Assembly: GCF_905147045.1 (NCBI RefSeq) | Contig: NC_065894.1 | Span: 6,051,501 to 6,115,500, forward strand | Length of the DNA: 64,000 nucleotides | From: Nymphalis io | Taxonomy: Eukaryota; Arthropoda; Insecta; Lepidoptera; Nymphalidae | Reading direction: 5' to 3' | Shown: positions 34,403 to 47,354 of the stretch, one piece after another | Position numbering within the stretch: position 1 is the stretch's first letter | How the letters are laid out: the number at the start of each line of letters is the position of its first letter | Translations under genes and position numbers: made by a program | The notes under the pieces: model-generated | The model's input: only the letters and a program-made list of their open reading frames with translations | Told to the model about the DNA's origin: nothing | Database searches by the model: none

Positions 34403-35612
34403 ATACCACTCAATTATCCTATGATCTTATGAGTACTGAGAGCTGAAATATTGTAATTAAATTAATACAGAAAACGCATAACACTGAAGCATATATCACA
34501 GCTTGCTTGTGTAAGGAATGATCGATATATCTTAGAATGCCAATCTGTATGATGGTTATCACCTATGTGACATATTGGCCTGTCAGCCTTTCCATTATAA
34601 AAATATTTCACTTAACGTAATACTAATCAATGAGATGCTTATGAAAGCATATATTTGCATGTCAATTTTATCATGTGACAGCCCTGACTATGGCTGTCTC
34701 TACACCCCAATGAAAGATGTTATCGGTCGCCGCACCCATATTATTACAGGCGATGAGGCAGTGTATTCATGGCCTAAGAGTAAACACTGTTATTATGTTG
34801 ATCTTTCAACTGTAAGCTATTTTTATATTAACTATTACGCTTTTATCGTTATATATATCGCTATCGATAACTTTCAAGACTCACAGTATATTTTACTTTT
34901 CATTATATTGACATATAAAATTAAACAACTCAAATGTTCGTAAATATCTTTCACACGTAATAAATTATTAATGATTACAATATATTAAGATTTATATAAA
35001 AGCTCTTTCTTTTAATATTAAACAAATTATTTCGAGATTAAGAAGAAATATAATATTTAAGCTTACATCTAATAATTGAAAACCTTTGAAATCTAAAAAC
35101 ATTGTTTTAGAACAAGACAGAACTCTAGTACTATTCGAAATCGAAATAAAGTTTGTAATTAATAATTTCCAAGACAATATACATACAAAAGTATTTATTA
35201 AATCGGTTCTAGAAACTATAGGACTCTACATTTGACCCGCAAATCTCGTTCTTATAAAAATAACGCTAAAAGCATTTTACATTCTCGTTACCAGATACTA
35301 AGCTACTAAATAATTAACAAGTTTTAATAACTTTCCTCGTAAAAAATAAAAACACGAGTCCTGAAGGTGAGTTATTACGTTGAAATGAAAGTAGATGGTA
35401 AGTACGTTCTTTTATTACTTGGTGTAATTAGACGTGCTTTGGAGTATTTCAAGATATCGTCCTTGTGAAAAAAAAACTTAGATTACATTAATTTGACTTT
35501 TTAGTTTTCTTTGACTAACCGGTTCAAATTTACACCGTTCTATTTTTATATTATTTATTATTTTTTGTTTCTCTATTTACAGCCTAGAAAAATTCCACTA
35601 CAAAAATTACAC
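34403..35612. other. Non-coding DNA
   Basis: AT-rich. The open frame at 34575-34943 (plus) lacks an ATG at its start and has no known motif, so it is not called as a gene. Nothing else was recognised. Confidence 0.45.
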
Positions 35613-35667
35613 AACAGAAGAACTGCTGGACAAAGGTCTTCTACCTTTGTCCAGCAGTTCTTCTGTT
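35613..35667. repeat. Perfect 25-bp inverted repeat with 5-nt loop
   Basis: The arm at 35613-35637 (begins AACAGAAGAACTGCTGG) is exactly complementary to 35643-35667, with loop CTTCT. The core CTGCTGGACAAAGGTCTTCT resembles the CTGCTGGACATAGGCCCCTC segment at the 3' end of the RTE copies in this window, so a retroelement end may have been the source. The arms stop abruptly and no TSD is visible. Confidence 0.92.
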
Positions 35668-36944
35668 AGGACGTTTTAAATGGATATATATAACTATTAC
35701 AAAAAGGATCTTATTATATTATTTGTTTGCTTCCGAGCACATAACTAACTATTGTAAGCTAAATTTTAGCAATTGATAATACAGCGATATTTTCACGGAT
35801 TTAATTTCCCAGACCCACGTATTCTAGCCTACTGTATCATCTCGACTAATGACAAACTACGACAATTTATTACGCTAAATTAATACAAATGATTAATTAA
35901 TATTAAATTATTCAAATAGCACATAATAATTAAATTTTCAATAAATTATATTAACAATATAATTGATCGATCTATGACGTAATCGATTAATGCTCAATAA
36001 TAATCAGAAGACAATCTCATACCTCAATTAATGGAGGACCATGTCCGATTCCCTGGATTCAATTATATGGTATCGAACTGCGTAATGCTTGGCGAGCACA
36101 AAGACTGATGCCATTTATACTCCGATTACTTGATTGTCTTTATCAGATTCTAATTAAGATAATTCGCTAATTGAAAACGTATTATTAATACTTATCGTCA
36201 GTTAATATTAGTGATTGAAGCATTTATCTGTTATTTATAAAGCATTTAGTTAATCTTACAATGTTTTTCTTAATATTTTATATTTGCAGTATAACAATAT
36301 ATGTGAAGTTTTGAATATTATTATTTGACTTGTTATGAACTATTATGTACTAATTCAATAAAAAAGTATTTTAATGCTAAAATCAAATAATCGGTTTTCT
36401 CAAAGCATCATAAAACAATCACTTAAAATACAACAAAATAAACGCGTAAGTATTGTTTAGATTAATTCATTATTATCAGGTTTCTAAAAACGCTAGCATT
36501 CTTCAACATTTAAAGTAAATTACAATAAGAAAATACTGTATTAAGGTAAAAAATATTGTGGACAATTTATGTGTGATTGTATAAAAACGTTTCTTATTTT
36601 TAAGTAAAAGCTATCGTACGGTTGCTTTACCTTATATTTTGATTATGTATAAAACGAATCTTGATCTATCATTATTAGATCGCTTTCTGATTGAATTTCT
36701 TTCTTGTCTATTCTTTTTGGGCTGTAAATCGATAATATTCGTAAATTTTATTTCAAAAATAAAGATTTAAAATACATATGCTTAAATTATTTATATTAGT
36801 ACTTCCAAAAATTCATAAAACTTTACAAAATGCATCCAGTGGCTTTAAACTTTGTCTGCATTGAATAAAGTATAAAGTTTTGATTAATAATTAAACTAAT
36901 ATTATAAATGCCAAATTAACTTAATTATAATTTGTTTGGTACCA
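35668..36944. other. AT-rich non-coding DNA
   Basis: No gene or repeat family recognised. Confidence 0.5.
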
Positions 36945-37065
36945 CATCCCAACTAAACCTAGTGGTTTCGTTAACGATCGTAATGAAATTTGATCTGGAT
37001 AAGGCATATTAATGACAGATTATATGAGAAAAATTGATGCGGATGTAGACGCCACGAGCAACTAG
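36945..37065 (+). mobile_element. Degraded Helitron-like repeat, 3' end visible
   Basis: The text AATGAAATTTGATCTGGATA and the end GCGGATGTAGACGCCACGAG followed by CAACTAGTT resemble a common lepidopteran repeat ending '...gcggacgaagtcgcgggcaacagctagt'. The CTAG-T end is compatible with a Helitron CTRR terminus. It is diverged and the call is from memory. Confidence 0.4.
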
Positions 37066-37990
37066 TTTTAATATTATAAATAAAATATGATCCCATAATC
37101 TCATCTTAGCAACGTCGATTTTTCTTCCGAAATATAATAATACACGTTATATTTTAGAGATTTAATAGAACACATTCAATTATATTTATATTTTTCGTGG
37201 GTTTTTAGTTACCTGAGAAATCAACATTAACCCGTTTAATAAACGGAACTCATTTCGAACCATGACACAGCTTGACATGATATAAACTTATGGTATTATA
37301 TTATGCAAATTAACGATGATTTTCATATGTACATATGCAAATCTGGAAGCACAGGTGTTTATACAACTGATTTAATAACTGGGCTCATCGTGAATCGAAT
37401 CAGGGTTGTATGCAGAATATCAATGCTCTGCAACGCATTAGTGGAATAGACAGAAGGCAAACAAATGGGGATCGCATTCAAGAGGATGAAATATGGCTTA
37501 CATTGTAATTATTTTTATAATAAGCGCAGCTTTATTTTGTCTTCACTATTAATTTTTTTATTGATGAATTTGATCTTAAAGGATTTATTATATGAATAAT
37601 TTAATATTCTCAAAAATTAGAAGCCGACTTAAATCAGTACACATAAAAAACAATTGATTTTTATAAAATCAAATAACTTATTGTACTCTTATTTCTTTAT
37701 GATTAAAACTTAAAAGTATAAGCATTTAAATATTATATATAATTAAAATAAAATTAAAACTATTCAATAAAAATATGTTTGTGAAAATAATAATCAAATA
37801 TTGTGACTTTGGTTTAAGACAATGCTTTTCAAGCTTTCCCTGTTTTTTTTGCATTACAATTTAAAATTATACGTGCTATTTTTTACTCAGTTAAACTCCG
37901 TACTTAGACTTTTTATTATGATAGACCAGATGTAGTTTTGCGGACGACAGCTGTTTTTATCGTCAAGGTCATTGTCACGCTGGCAGTTGA

Positions 37991-38076
37991 TCGGAATGTT
38001 GCCGTGTTGGCATAGCGTTTCATCGTATGGGCAGTGGTGACCACTTACCATCTGGTTGTCTATTTGCCTTATTATT
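37991..38076 (+). mobile_element. Dispersed element B, 3' fragment
   Basis: Contains the 3' end only: GGGCAGTGGTGACCACTTAC, CATCTGG and TTGTCTATTTGCC. The loop motif is kept but one stem pair is lost (GACCAC against GTTGTC). Confidence 0.7.
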
Positions 38077-38188
38077 TGAATTAAAAAATATATTATAATC
38101 AGTATTTTGTGCTCGGAGATTTTAATAAAAATTTATATTCCAAGGAGAATATAATAAGAGATATTAAGTTACCTACAACTAATTCTTA

Positions 38189-38329
38189 ACCGTACCGTAA
38201 CAGCCTGTGAATGTCCCACTGCTGGGCTAAAGGCTTCCTCTTTTTGAGGAGAAGGTTTAAGTATTCCACCAACCCGCATTGGAGCAGCGTGGTGGAATAA
38301 GCTCCAAAAACCTTCTCCTCAACTAATTC
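38189..38329 (-). mobile_element. SINE family A with twin-priming-type 5' inversion, 13-bp TSD
   Basis: Flanked by a perfect direct repeat CAACTAATTCTTA at 38176-38188 and 38330-38342. The left part (38189 to about 38255) is the SINE 3' end on the minus strand with its tail (ACCGTACCGTAACAGCC). The right part (about 38256 to 38329) is an internal segment of the same SINE in the opposite orientation (CATTGGAGCAGCGTGGTGGA ...CCTTCTCCTC). The sequence TTGAGGAGAAGG / CCTTCTCCTCAA occurs in both arms, so they overlap. One TSD around two opposed segments indicates a single insertion event rather than two. Confidence 0.88.
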
Positions 38330-38342
38330 TTACTACAATAAA

Positions 38343-40790
38343 ACCATTTCTTATTAAATATGAAAACTATGAAACTTTTTAATTAATGACAAAATATCTG
38401 ATGCAATTGTATGTACCTATATCATGTCATATTGTTATGTTTATATATAATATATTAAATTGTTTGTTGTGTTTGATAGCATATAGAGCAAAAAAATATA
38501 AACTTCCTGTACTGAAACATCATCTCTACATCTATGTATCCGAAGTCGTCTAAGACTTCGGATCATAAAAATAAGGTTGATATTATTAAGGAAAGCATAA
38601 ACTTTAAAATATACGTGTCATTTCCGTTCCTATCTAGTTCCGCCCTGTTTTCGCGACTCGCTACATCAAAACTGATAAGAGAAGGGTGAATGCACGAGTG
38701 CGTCCAGGTACTTGATAGTGATGAGCTCACGACTATCGTGAATATATTTTTTGTATTAAACACAATTGAAAAATGCTCTTATACCAGTTTGCTATATTTT
38801 TCATTTTTTTTTCCAAACCTCAAACCTCGCAAAATATACTTCTGAAAAGGTTTCGATTAACGATGTAAAATACATTTTTACACAAACGAATTATGGTTAC
38901 AAAACAAAAAATCCAGATATCATTAATTTATTATTTGCTAATTGTACGCCAATTTAAATCTTTGTAATAAGTAATACGACGAGTAAAATTTTTGAGATGG
39001 CTTAAAAAATTAAAGTTAAACTGGTAACTATAATTGCCAAAAGCAGACGTTGGTCTAACCATGCTCATTCTCGACTTTAGTTTAAAGTCGATTCTGAGAA
39101 TCAATTTGTTTCATCACTAGCTAGGGGGAGGGTGATGAAGCCTCCGCACAGTTCAGGAATACCAACGTGATTAATGGATTCCAAGCGCACGGTAATGATA
39201 ATGACCGCCCGCGACTGAATCATCGGAATCAATGCTGAGCAATCTAAAGTCCACTCCACGATCCGAATGCTGTAATGAGGGGTGTTCGATTTGTTTAGTT
39301 AGATACCTTGGTGAATAAAACAGTTTTGCAGTCAGTAGCAAAATAAATAGAACTAAAATATTCGTAACTATGAAGCAGTTAATTTTGGGTAGCATTTATT
39401 TATAAAGAGCAAAAAGGTTTTAGTGATATTCATACACAACGCTTTACGTTCTCTTGCCCTGAGGCTCATACCTAGAGAGATAAAATAATTAAGCAATGGC
39501 TTAAATTAGCGGAGCTGAAATAATGAAAAATATTAAAGTTATTAGTATAGCCGAGATGTAAATTTTATTTTATTTTATTATTCTTGTAAATACATATAAC
39601 ACACATCAGGGATAACAACAGTGTCAACTGGGCTATTATTATTACAATTCAATTTGTTATCAGGAACATCTTATATATTAGTAATAAAACGACCACTTAC
39701 AACAAATTAAATTAATATTATAAATATAAAAGTAACTCCACTTATCTATTTATTGCCTCATCCTAGTTAAGACTGATCTTGAAAAAAATGTTTTTATGGA
39801 CTATATAACTGGCAATATTTCACACAGGTTATTTTTATAATCTAGCTAGGATGACCAGACTGTGCTCTAAAATGTCTTTGTTAACTTTAATTATCGCATA
39901 AATTATTTCTTGTCTAGACTGAGTAAATGTATAAACCCTTAGGTAAAATGTGACATAAAAAATATTATTATATAAGGAAATATAAATATAAATTTGTAAT
40001 GCGTTTTTTGTTTTTATTTTAGTTTTAGTTATAGAATATATGAATAAAAATTAAGTTATGTTCAAAAAAATTACACTCATAAATGTTTTTGTTTCCAAAA
40101 AAATTAAAGGATTATTGGAAAATTACGAGCTCTACGGGATAAATAAATTTTAAGTATGGTCGGTCTTAGCCGCGAAAAAAATCTAGGAATACATAAGGCA
40201 AAAAATGTGTCAACGTTTCGTTTCACGCGTTCACCATTTACTTACATACCATCTATTATCTCAAATCCGTCTGAATGCACGCGCCAAAATAAAAACTGAA
40301 ATAAATTCACATATGCCTTTGTTTTGTTCAACACAATTATCTGCGTATAGTGTATATATGCATTTTAAATAAACTTTTGTTCGATGTATCAGAATGAGTC
40401 GATACTCGTATTTTGAAATTAGCAACATATTCAACACATTTTATAGCTAAAGATATTCTCAAATGTAGGAGGCGAGTTCTTTAGGAAAAAAATGATTTAT
40501 ATAATAATAGTTTATTACTTGTAATTCTTACGTTCATATTAGCTCATTACTAACGATAACACGTATTTATAAGGTTGTATGAAACTGGTATTTATAATTT
40601 TTAACCGTAATATTAAATCAAATATGAAAGTAACATTGAAAGCAGCTGTTGGCCCAGCGACTTATTCGCATCATTGTTTGGTATAGAAATTTATTATTTC
40701 CTTTTATGGAATAACTTATTTTTTAAGAATTATATTATACTTGCTTCGAGAGACGTTTTCAGTTGGTCGTATTATTTTATTTGTTTATAA
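38343..40790. other. Non-coding DNA with small hairpins
   Basis: A 10-bp hairpin lies at 38538-38563 (ATCCGAAGTC, loop GTCTAA). A 9-bp one lies near 39071-39091 (TCGACTTTA, loop GTT), within a more balanced block at about 39045-39265. No gene recognised. Confidence 0.45.
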
Positions 40791-41035
40791 AATAGGTAGG
40801 GGCACGGGCAAATAGCCCACCCGATGGTAAATGGTCAACACCGACACTATAAGAAATATTAACCATACCTTACAATGCCTATGCCACCAACCTTGGGAAC
40901 TAAGATGTTATGGCTTACTCAACATTCAAACCGGAACACAACAATACTAAGTATTGCTGTTTAACGTTAGAATATCTGACGAGTGGGCGGTACCTTCCCA
41001 GACGGGCTTGCACAAGGCACTGAGTCACCAAGTAA
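40791..41035 (-). mobile_element. Dispersed element B, minus-strand copy
   Basis: The plus-strand text begins AATAGGTAGGGGCACGGGC and ends CAGACGGGCTTGCACAAGGC then TGAGTCACCAAG. The hairpin region is present with partial pairing (CCAT with GTGG on the minus strand). It abuts the MITE-like element at 41041 directly. Confidence 0.8.
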
Positions 41036-41040
41036 ATTTG

Positions 41041-41175
41041 TAAACGTTGCTTGGCGGGTGATTAGTTTAACGATATTGTGTTTTTCTTTCGAATGTCAAA
41101 TCAATAGTGACAGAAGGACTGAAAACAGCGTGTAACTAAATAGCCGCTGAGCAACATTTATAAATTAAGCCGATA
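41041..41175. mobile_element. MITE-like element (family E), best copy
   Basis: About 30-bp imperfect terminal inverted repeats at 41041-41070 (TAAACGTTGCTTGGCGGGTG...) and 41131-41160 (...CCGCTGAGCAACATTTA), matching at 22 of 30 positions by my hand alignment. The interior is only about 60 bp (CTTTCGAATGTCAAATCAATAG). No coding capacity. Family E copies also lie at 21690, 27400 and 41620. Confidence 0.68.
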
Positions 41176-41619
41176 CAATATATGTATGGATATTAATTAT
41201 ATATAGATAATCCTTCCCAGCAATAACTATATACTAATATAGAGTACCTACACGTATCATGTGAAGATCAGTTTATCTTTAGACGCTTTGTATTCTTACG
41301 AAAATAATTAAATTATAATTTGGAATTAAGTTAACTGACAATATAAATTTAAAATGGTGTTCTTCTAGATTTATTTCTTTCGATATTAATCAATTCAATA
41401 ATTTCCTTACGTACATACTTATCTTTTATATTCAAATAGACGTTCGCAAATCCATTAAAATTAAAATATATTGTATTCGATCATTTTAAAAATTTTTAAT
41501 TTTAATTTCGAAAGATAAATTAAAGTAAACACTACCACCGACCCAGAATGTACAGTCAACCGAGAGGAATCAACAAAAAAAATATTATATAATATAAAAG
41601 AATTTCTATAAAGGAAATA

Positions 41620-41665
41620 AACAAGTTTTTAACTAAACACCCGCTGGACAGCATTTGGGAGTAAG
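41620..41665. mobile_element. MITE-like element (family E), right-end fragment
   Basis: TTTTTAACTAAACACCCGCT then GGACAGCATTTGGGAG matches the right terminal part of family E. The rest is missing or too diverged to see, and a SINE follows within 20 bp. Confidence 0.5.
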
Positions 41666-41680
41666 TGTGTGTTTGCGTAA

Positions 41681-41996
41681 TGATGTCCTCCTGACCGATT
41701 TTAACCACGGCGGCAAGTCTCAAGAGAGATTAGCCAACTGCACAGGCCTCAAACTAGACTACTATTACACGACTACACTCTATTTTTTCACTCTAATAAT
41801 CCGATGGGACGGCAACCTTATACGACCGGAAAAAGTTCAGGCGCAGGACCCACGTGCAGGCTCTACGTGCTTTCTGAGATACGGTTGTGTACACACTTCC
41901 AATTTCCAGACTCCGGGCTGCTACTGAGAATCTTCGATAGAAAAACTCAATAACTTTTTATTGGCCCTTATATCTAACCACTAGACCAACAAGTTC
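41681..41996 (-). mobile_element. tRNA-derived SINE (family D) with a damaged head
   Basis: The minus-strand head near 41996 contains TTGGTCTAGTGGTTAGATAT, a good box A. The box B segment expected about 40 bp further on is missing, and the text jumps to GGGCCAATAAAAAGTTATTG. The body includes GTCTCAAGAGAGATTAGCC, CCGATGGGACGGCAACC and CAGACTCCGGGCTGCTACTG in plus-strand text. I recognise these as a widespread lepidopteran repeat from memory. Loss of box B would make this copy transcriptionally dead. The plus-strand open frame within it is incidental. Confidence 0.7.
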
Positions 41997-43200
41997 GTAA
42001 ATATGTATATTATAAACGTATAAGACTTACAAGCCGACAATTTTGCAATAAAATTATTGAGATCTAAACGAACGGGAATAGTTTCGGTGTTCATAACACG
42101 AAATGTAGTATTTTAATTAAACAGAGAACATTCCGTAGCGTCCGTTCCATACTCCATAAGTCAGCTAGGTGGGATAAGCCGTAAGTAAATCATCGAGCGA
42201 TGAATGCGCTGAGAGGACGAGAACTGCTGATAACGGTTAAATATGGCGAACGTTCGCACTGGACTTAATATACTGAGTCCTGATGCTGGGAAAATGTAGA
42301 TTCATTTTATGGGTAACGTCCTCGTTCTATGACAATGTATTACTCAATGGAAACAGTTCCAATTTTTCATTTTAACCGAATTCAACATACAATATTGGTA
42401 TATAAGTGTAGGAATAATTCCCTTTATTCAGTGCATAATTGTGCATAATTTTTAGACGATACCCATTCTAAAGTTTTATTCGTTCATTATAATAAAAAAC
42501 TAGAGATGACGTGATAGGAAATGCAGTTGAAACAGAGTTAATTATGCTATATATTATTAATTATTATGAAATAAATTAATACAATTTGAGAATTATTAAT
42601 AGCATTTAAAAAATAAGATAGTCGTTAATTGTAATTAAAAATTTTAATAATAAATATAAAATAAAAAAATAACAATGACATTAATTTCACCGTATATATA
42701 CTGTATTATTATTATATATATAAAAAGCACATACTCATAGCAAATGTGTCACGAGGGTCAAGGCCTTGCACTTATTTCAGCCTAGCTCTCATTTGTCAAG
42801 TTTAATTTGAATTATACATACATTTTTAACTCTACATCTAAATAATTTTAGTGTATTTAAAACCTTAAATTACGAAGGGTATCGTGAAACAAAACAAAAA
42901 AAAACTAATTTAATATATTGTGTTTAAATAAAAATGCATAACTCTTCCATTAAACATTATAGTATCAATAACAATTATTTAATTATTTTTCCATCCCCAA
43001 CGTAGCATCGACTCAATAACCAAACGCGATTAACAGAAAATAAATGTCGTTTTGATAAATCGGCCCGCTGCGCTAACTGCTAAATAGCGTGTGACTAATG
43101 ACACCAAAGTAACCACCAACATTGTATTGTACCTATCTCGTATTCAGTTGCACTTATAAGTTGCATATCTAATAATGTTGTTTAGATGTGATATTTCAGG
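41997..43200. other. Non-coding DNA
   Basis: No gene or repeat recognised. A moderately balanced block at about 42120-42300 gives way to AT-rich sequence. Confidence 0.45.
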
Positions 43201-43517
43201 CCGTACCGTACCGTAACAGCCTGTGAATGACCCACTGCTGGGCCAAAGGCCTCCTCTCCTCTTTTTTTGAGGAGAAGGTTTGGAGCTTATTCCACCACGC
43301 TGCTCCAATGCGGGTTGGTAGAATTCACATGTGGCAGAATTTCAGTGAAATTAGACACATGCAGGTTTCCTCACGATGTTTTCCTTCACCGTAAAGCACG
43401 AGATGAATTATAATCACAAATTAAGCACATGAAAATTCAATGGTGCTTGCCCGGGTTTGAACCCACGATCATCGGTTAAGATTCACGCGTTCTTACCACA
43501 GGGCCATCTCGGCTTTT
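43201..43517 (-). mobile_element. Young SINE family A copy, minus strand
   Basis: Essentially full length. The plus-strand text starts with the tail (CCGTACCGTACCGTAACAGC) and ends with the inverted head (GGGCCATCTCGGCT). Box B reads inverted as CCCGGGTTTGAACCCAC near 43450-43466. It is very similar to the copies at 13240 and 58127. The flanks TTTCAGGC and TTTTAGGC are only a weak imperfect TSD candidate. Confidence 0.9.
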
Positions 43518-46500
43518 TAGGCACTTAATGTATTTTGTGTTTTTTCACACTTCAAAAGCGGAGTGGCGTGGTATTCATTGTTATATTTTTAACATCATCC
43601 TGATGGCCGAACAGGCTTCAGACGGGTTTAAGTCCAAGCAATCATATTGGAGTTTTCTTTTGATTAATTCGTATGTAATAAACACAGGAATTATGTTCTA
43701 TAACTAAATTTTATTCTATGTTATATATTTAAATTATATTTTCACATTAACCAGCTTCGAAATAAAGTAAATTAACAATTAGGTTCATTTACATTTTATG
43801 CGTATGTTCCTATTTGAATTAAAAAATAACACTAGCGTGAAATAAGGGTGGCATACTTTCAGGCAACTAGATATTTTGTGTAAAATATTACGCGATAGTT
43901 TAGCCTGTAGTAAATTTTATTCATAGCTTAAGAAAATTGAGGAATTCGTTAATGGTCTTTATCGTACTCAAAAAAAATTTCAGCTTAAAATTGAATTCAT
44001 AAATCTATTTTAATGAGCTTAAAACAACTTCTGCCACTATGATTTCAAAATATCGAAAATAATGAATAAAAGATAAAAAATCAATTTAATTTCAATAAAT
44101 CCTTTATCAAATTATTCACTCATGTCTACGTAAATTAAAAACTTTAAAATAATAAAATATTTTTTAAATAAAATTGTTATATATTTTTTTATCCTATAAA
44201 TACCGTAAAATATTTTTTTATTAAAGCTTTTATATTTTCCATGTTCTAAAACAAATGAAAAATATAGTAAATTGCATTTTCACAAACACTGTAAAGTTTC
44301 ATCTTAATACTACGCAACCGGTGAAACTGTTTTAAAATTCAGTTGCGAGATTTAACTTACTTATACTAATCAGGTGAACTTAAATAAAAACTAGTAAAAA
44401 GGATAAGAATCATTGTTACTAAAGATAAATAAGTATCTAATTATTTATTTTTAATTGTATATTAACATTAAATTTTATTCATCAGACTTTCATTAAATAA
44501 AAATCATACTGTATCATAATCATACCTATTTAATATACTCAGAGTAAAGATTATAACTTGGTATTAATTTTTACATTATGTCAAACACACTCACACACAG
44601 ACATATACACACTCACTCTCATATCTCAATAGTCTTACTTTATTTACTGCCTTTTTGTTTGTAATTCAATATAAAGCTTAAGCTATGTATAATATTTCGT
44701 TTTAGTTACATGTTATTATTTATTGGATTACCAAATAAATAAATATAGTTTTTGCCAAGATCATACCTTACTTCTCGTCATTGATCGCGGTGAAAACGCA
44801 GTAATAGTTGTATATGACAATGTGTTTTTAGTGAACTTCAACAAAAGTTGTTAATGCCCACAAATAATTACAAGTAACAATCACGATCAAAAGTGGTAAA
44901 TGAAAGAAGTTTCAAAGTATAACGAAACTACATTTTGGTTAATATATTGTTTGTAATGGACAAGTTTTCGTATTAGCCGCGTTGCTGTTTATGGGCCTTT
45001 TGCATGCAACTGTCGACTATCATGTTGTGGTTTAACGTTAGACCACTTACACACAAGAGAGCAATGTTTGAAATTCTATATTAGACAAAAATACAACATT
45101 GACTTATACTTACATAAAAAGAATGAATTATTAATTAACTTTTTTAGTTGAGATTGATTGCTTTATATATATTTAAAAAAATCTTCTCGATTTGATATAC
45201 ACATTGTATTTTCTGTTTTTAGAAGAATACGGACGCAATGAATACGGCCTCTTCTCTTCTTTTTCTTCTTTTTCATCAGTAATACAAAAGGATACTTCGC
45301 ATATATTCCAAACAAATGATGATATACACTCAAAACCATTTTCGACACATATTAATAGTATCAAGCTGATATCATTAAACTTTATTTAATTAGATATTTT
45401 TTTTAATATAAATGCTATTAAAACTTAATTATGCAAACTTAAACATGCAATTGCTACTTTAACGGATTTTTTTCGCATAATAATCCGTACCAATATTTTT
45501 ATTGTGCTCGATATAATGGGTTTTTGTTCAGAGTTAACAGGACGGGCTCTTGTTTTGAAAATACGTTTTGATCATAACTGAAAAAATATTTGATAGTGGC
45601 TACTAGTTTGTTTTTGCTACCGTACGGCAAATATTAAATTTATTTTTGTCACCGTTGCAGATAAATATTTCATAACTTTCTTTTATATATCATTTGCCTG
45701 TTAAACTAATGTCGATAAATTTCATCAATACATTAAACTCATATTGTAAGGCAACTTATTAGATAATAATGATTGGCTTTTTGATATTATATAAATACAA
45801 GTTTGATCTGATTACGCCAGGAGTAATCAGAGGATGAATGAAATAAGAATTATATCTATCTGACCACTAAAAGTTAATTGATCAATCTACATTATATTGA
45901 CAAAAGCATATATACTTTTTACAAAAAGTCTAGACAGCAAGATTTAGGTACTTTAAAAAAATTAACGCCATCTAGTGACACATTCAAAATACGTTTGTAA
46001 GACAAAATGATTTATTAAAAATAGTAAAAAATATTTTCCAAATAGATTCGTGCTTCACGAATCGAAACCAATAACTGTTTTTCATATCATCGCCCGCAAT
46101 CGCAAGGGTCGGTTGCGTGAACATTTCAGCCGCGTATCATACACGTAACTCACTTTCATTATGTTGATGCATTTTAGTCTGGTTGTCCATTGACTTGCCA
46201 TAACACACGCGTATACCCCATTTGCTCAAACAAGTTTCACTCTTATTATCCATGTTCTAGATATACTACAAAAAAAAGTTGAACGTAGAGTTTAATAAAA
46301 ATAGCTTTGTTTCCAGTGAATCATGAAGCTTACATTTCCTTAGTACCGATTCTTTTGAAGTTTAATACCTTTAATAAAATGTTGCGGCTATGGTAACAAA
46401 TATTCAGTTGGTATATCATGTTACATTATCATATTTTATTGCTCGATGTCACGACGCTAGAATATAATTATTTAAAAGAAACTCAAAAATGAATATACTA

Positions 46501-47354
46501 CAATTTAAATTGTTTTTCAGTATTACTTACATTTACAATTTTAAATTAGACCAGTTTAAAATCATTTAGTAAATATTATTTATGTACTTCCCATTTTAAA
46601 TTGCTCTGAATTCGCATTAAATATTGATTAATATAATGATGACCACGAACACCCAAATATAATTTAGCCCATTGTAAACATTGACGAATTTGTTTATGAT
46701 CGGAGGCAATCACTTAATTAAAACGTTACCAGGATCTAATATCCAGAGGGTACGGCAAATATAGGCAATGCAGAGAGTACCTATCAGCTTGCGGGACATC
46801 CGGCAGTCAATACTGAAGTACACAACATACCACCGACGTCGATAAATTAAATTGCACCCACCGCAAGCTCCTATTTTGATAATCGCTAAATAATCGACAA
46901 CGAGCCTAACAGCTTAGCAGCCTTAGGGATAGACGGGGACGTTAATAGGCCTTTTAGGGGACACGTTTGAACTAACAGCTTCAAATAGATTCTAATGTTG
47001 AGTTCTGTATCAATTTATGCTTTAAATACAGAATAGAAATATTTTTGGTATTAACTGCTCACCCAATTTGTATTTAAAGAACAGATATAAGCTGAATTAA
47101 GAAATTATATTATGATAATTTTGCTTAAAATTTAATTTTAAATTTGAACGTTAGTACCGTATAATCGCGCGTACGTTTATGCGGTACATATTATGTGAAA
47201 AAAATAAACTACTAACATCCCCACGTAAATCCTCATCTAAATCCGACTCGGCTTATTTAAACAATCCGTTAACAAGTATGAACATTGTTAATTCAAATAA
47301 AGAAAAGCGCAAACCCCTCAAGTGTACCAACCAACGTATCGCTAACATCGCGAG
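43518..47354. other. Non-coding DNA
   Basis: AT-rich with more balanced blocks at about 46080-46210 and 46725-46970. An acceptor-like tract (TATTTTCTGTTTTTAG) near 45207-45222 precedes an open frame, but the frame is serine-rich low complexity and not convincing. No repeat family recognised. Confidence 0.4.

Noticed and set aside
34575..34943. 122-codon plus-strand frame
   Set aside because: No ATG start at its beginning, no homology recognised, and the C-terminal half is low-complexity Tyr/Ile.
41655..41927. 90-codon plus-strand frame
   Set aside because: Lies inside the minus-strand SINE family D copy; incidental.
43193..43521. TSD for the SINE at 43201 (TTTCAGGC / TTTTAGGC)
   Set aside because: Only an imperfect match whose position overlaps element sequence; not strong enough to claim.
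45192..45389. Possible exon after an acceptor-like TTTTCTGTTTTTAG
   Set aside because: The frame is dominated by a TCT/TTC repeat (SSFSSFSS) and is open on the other strand too; no donor or homology.
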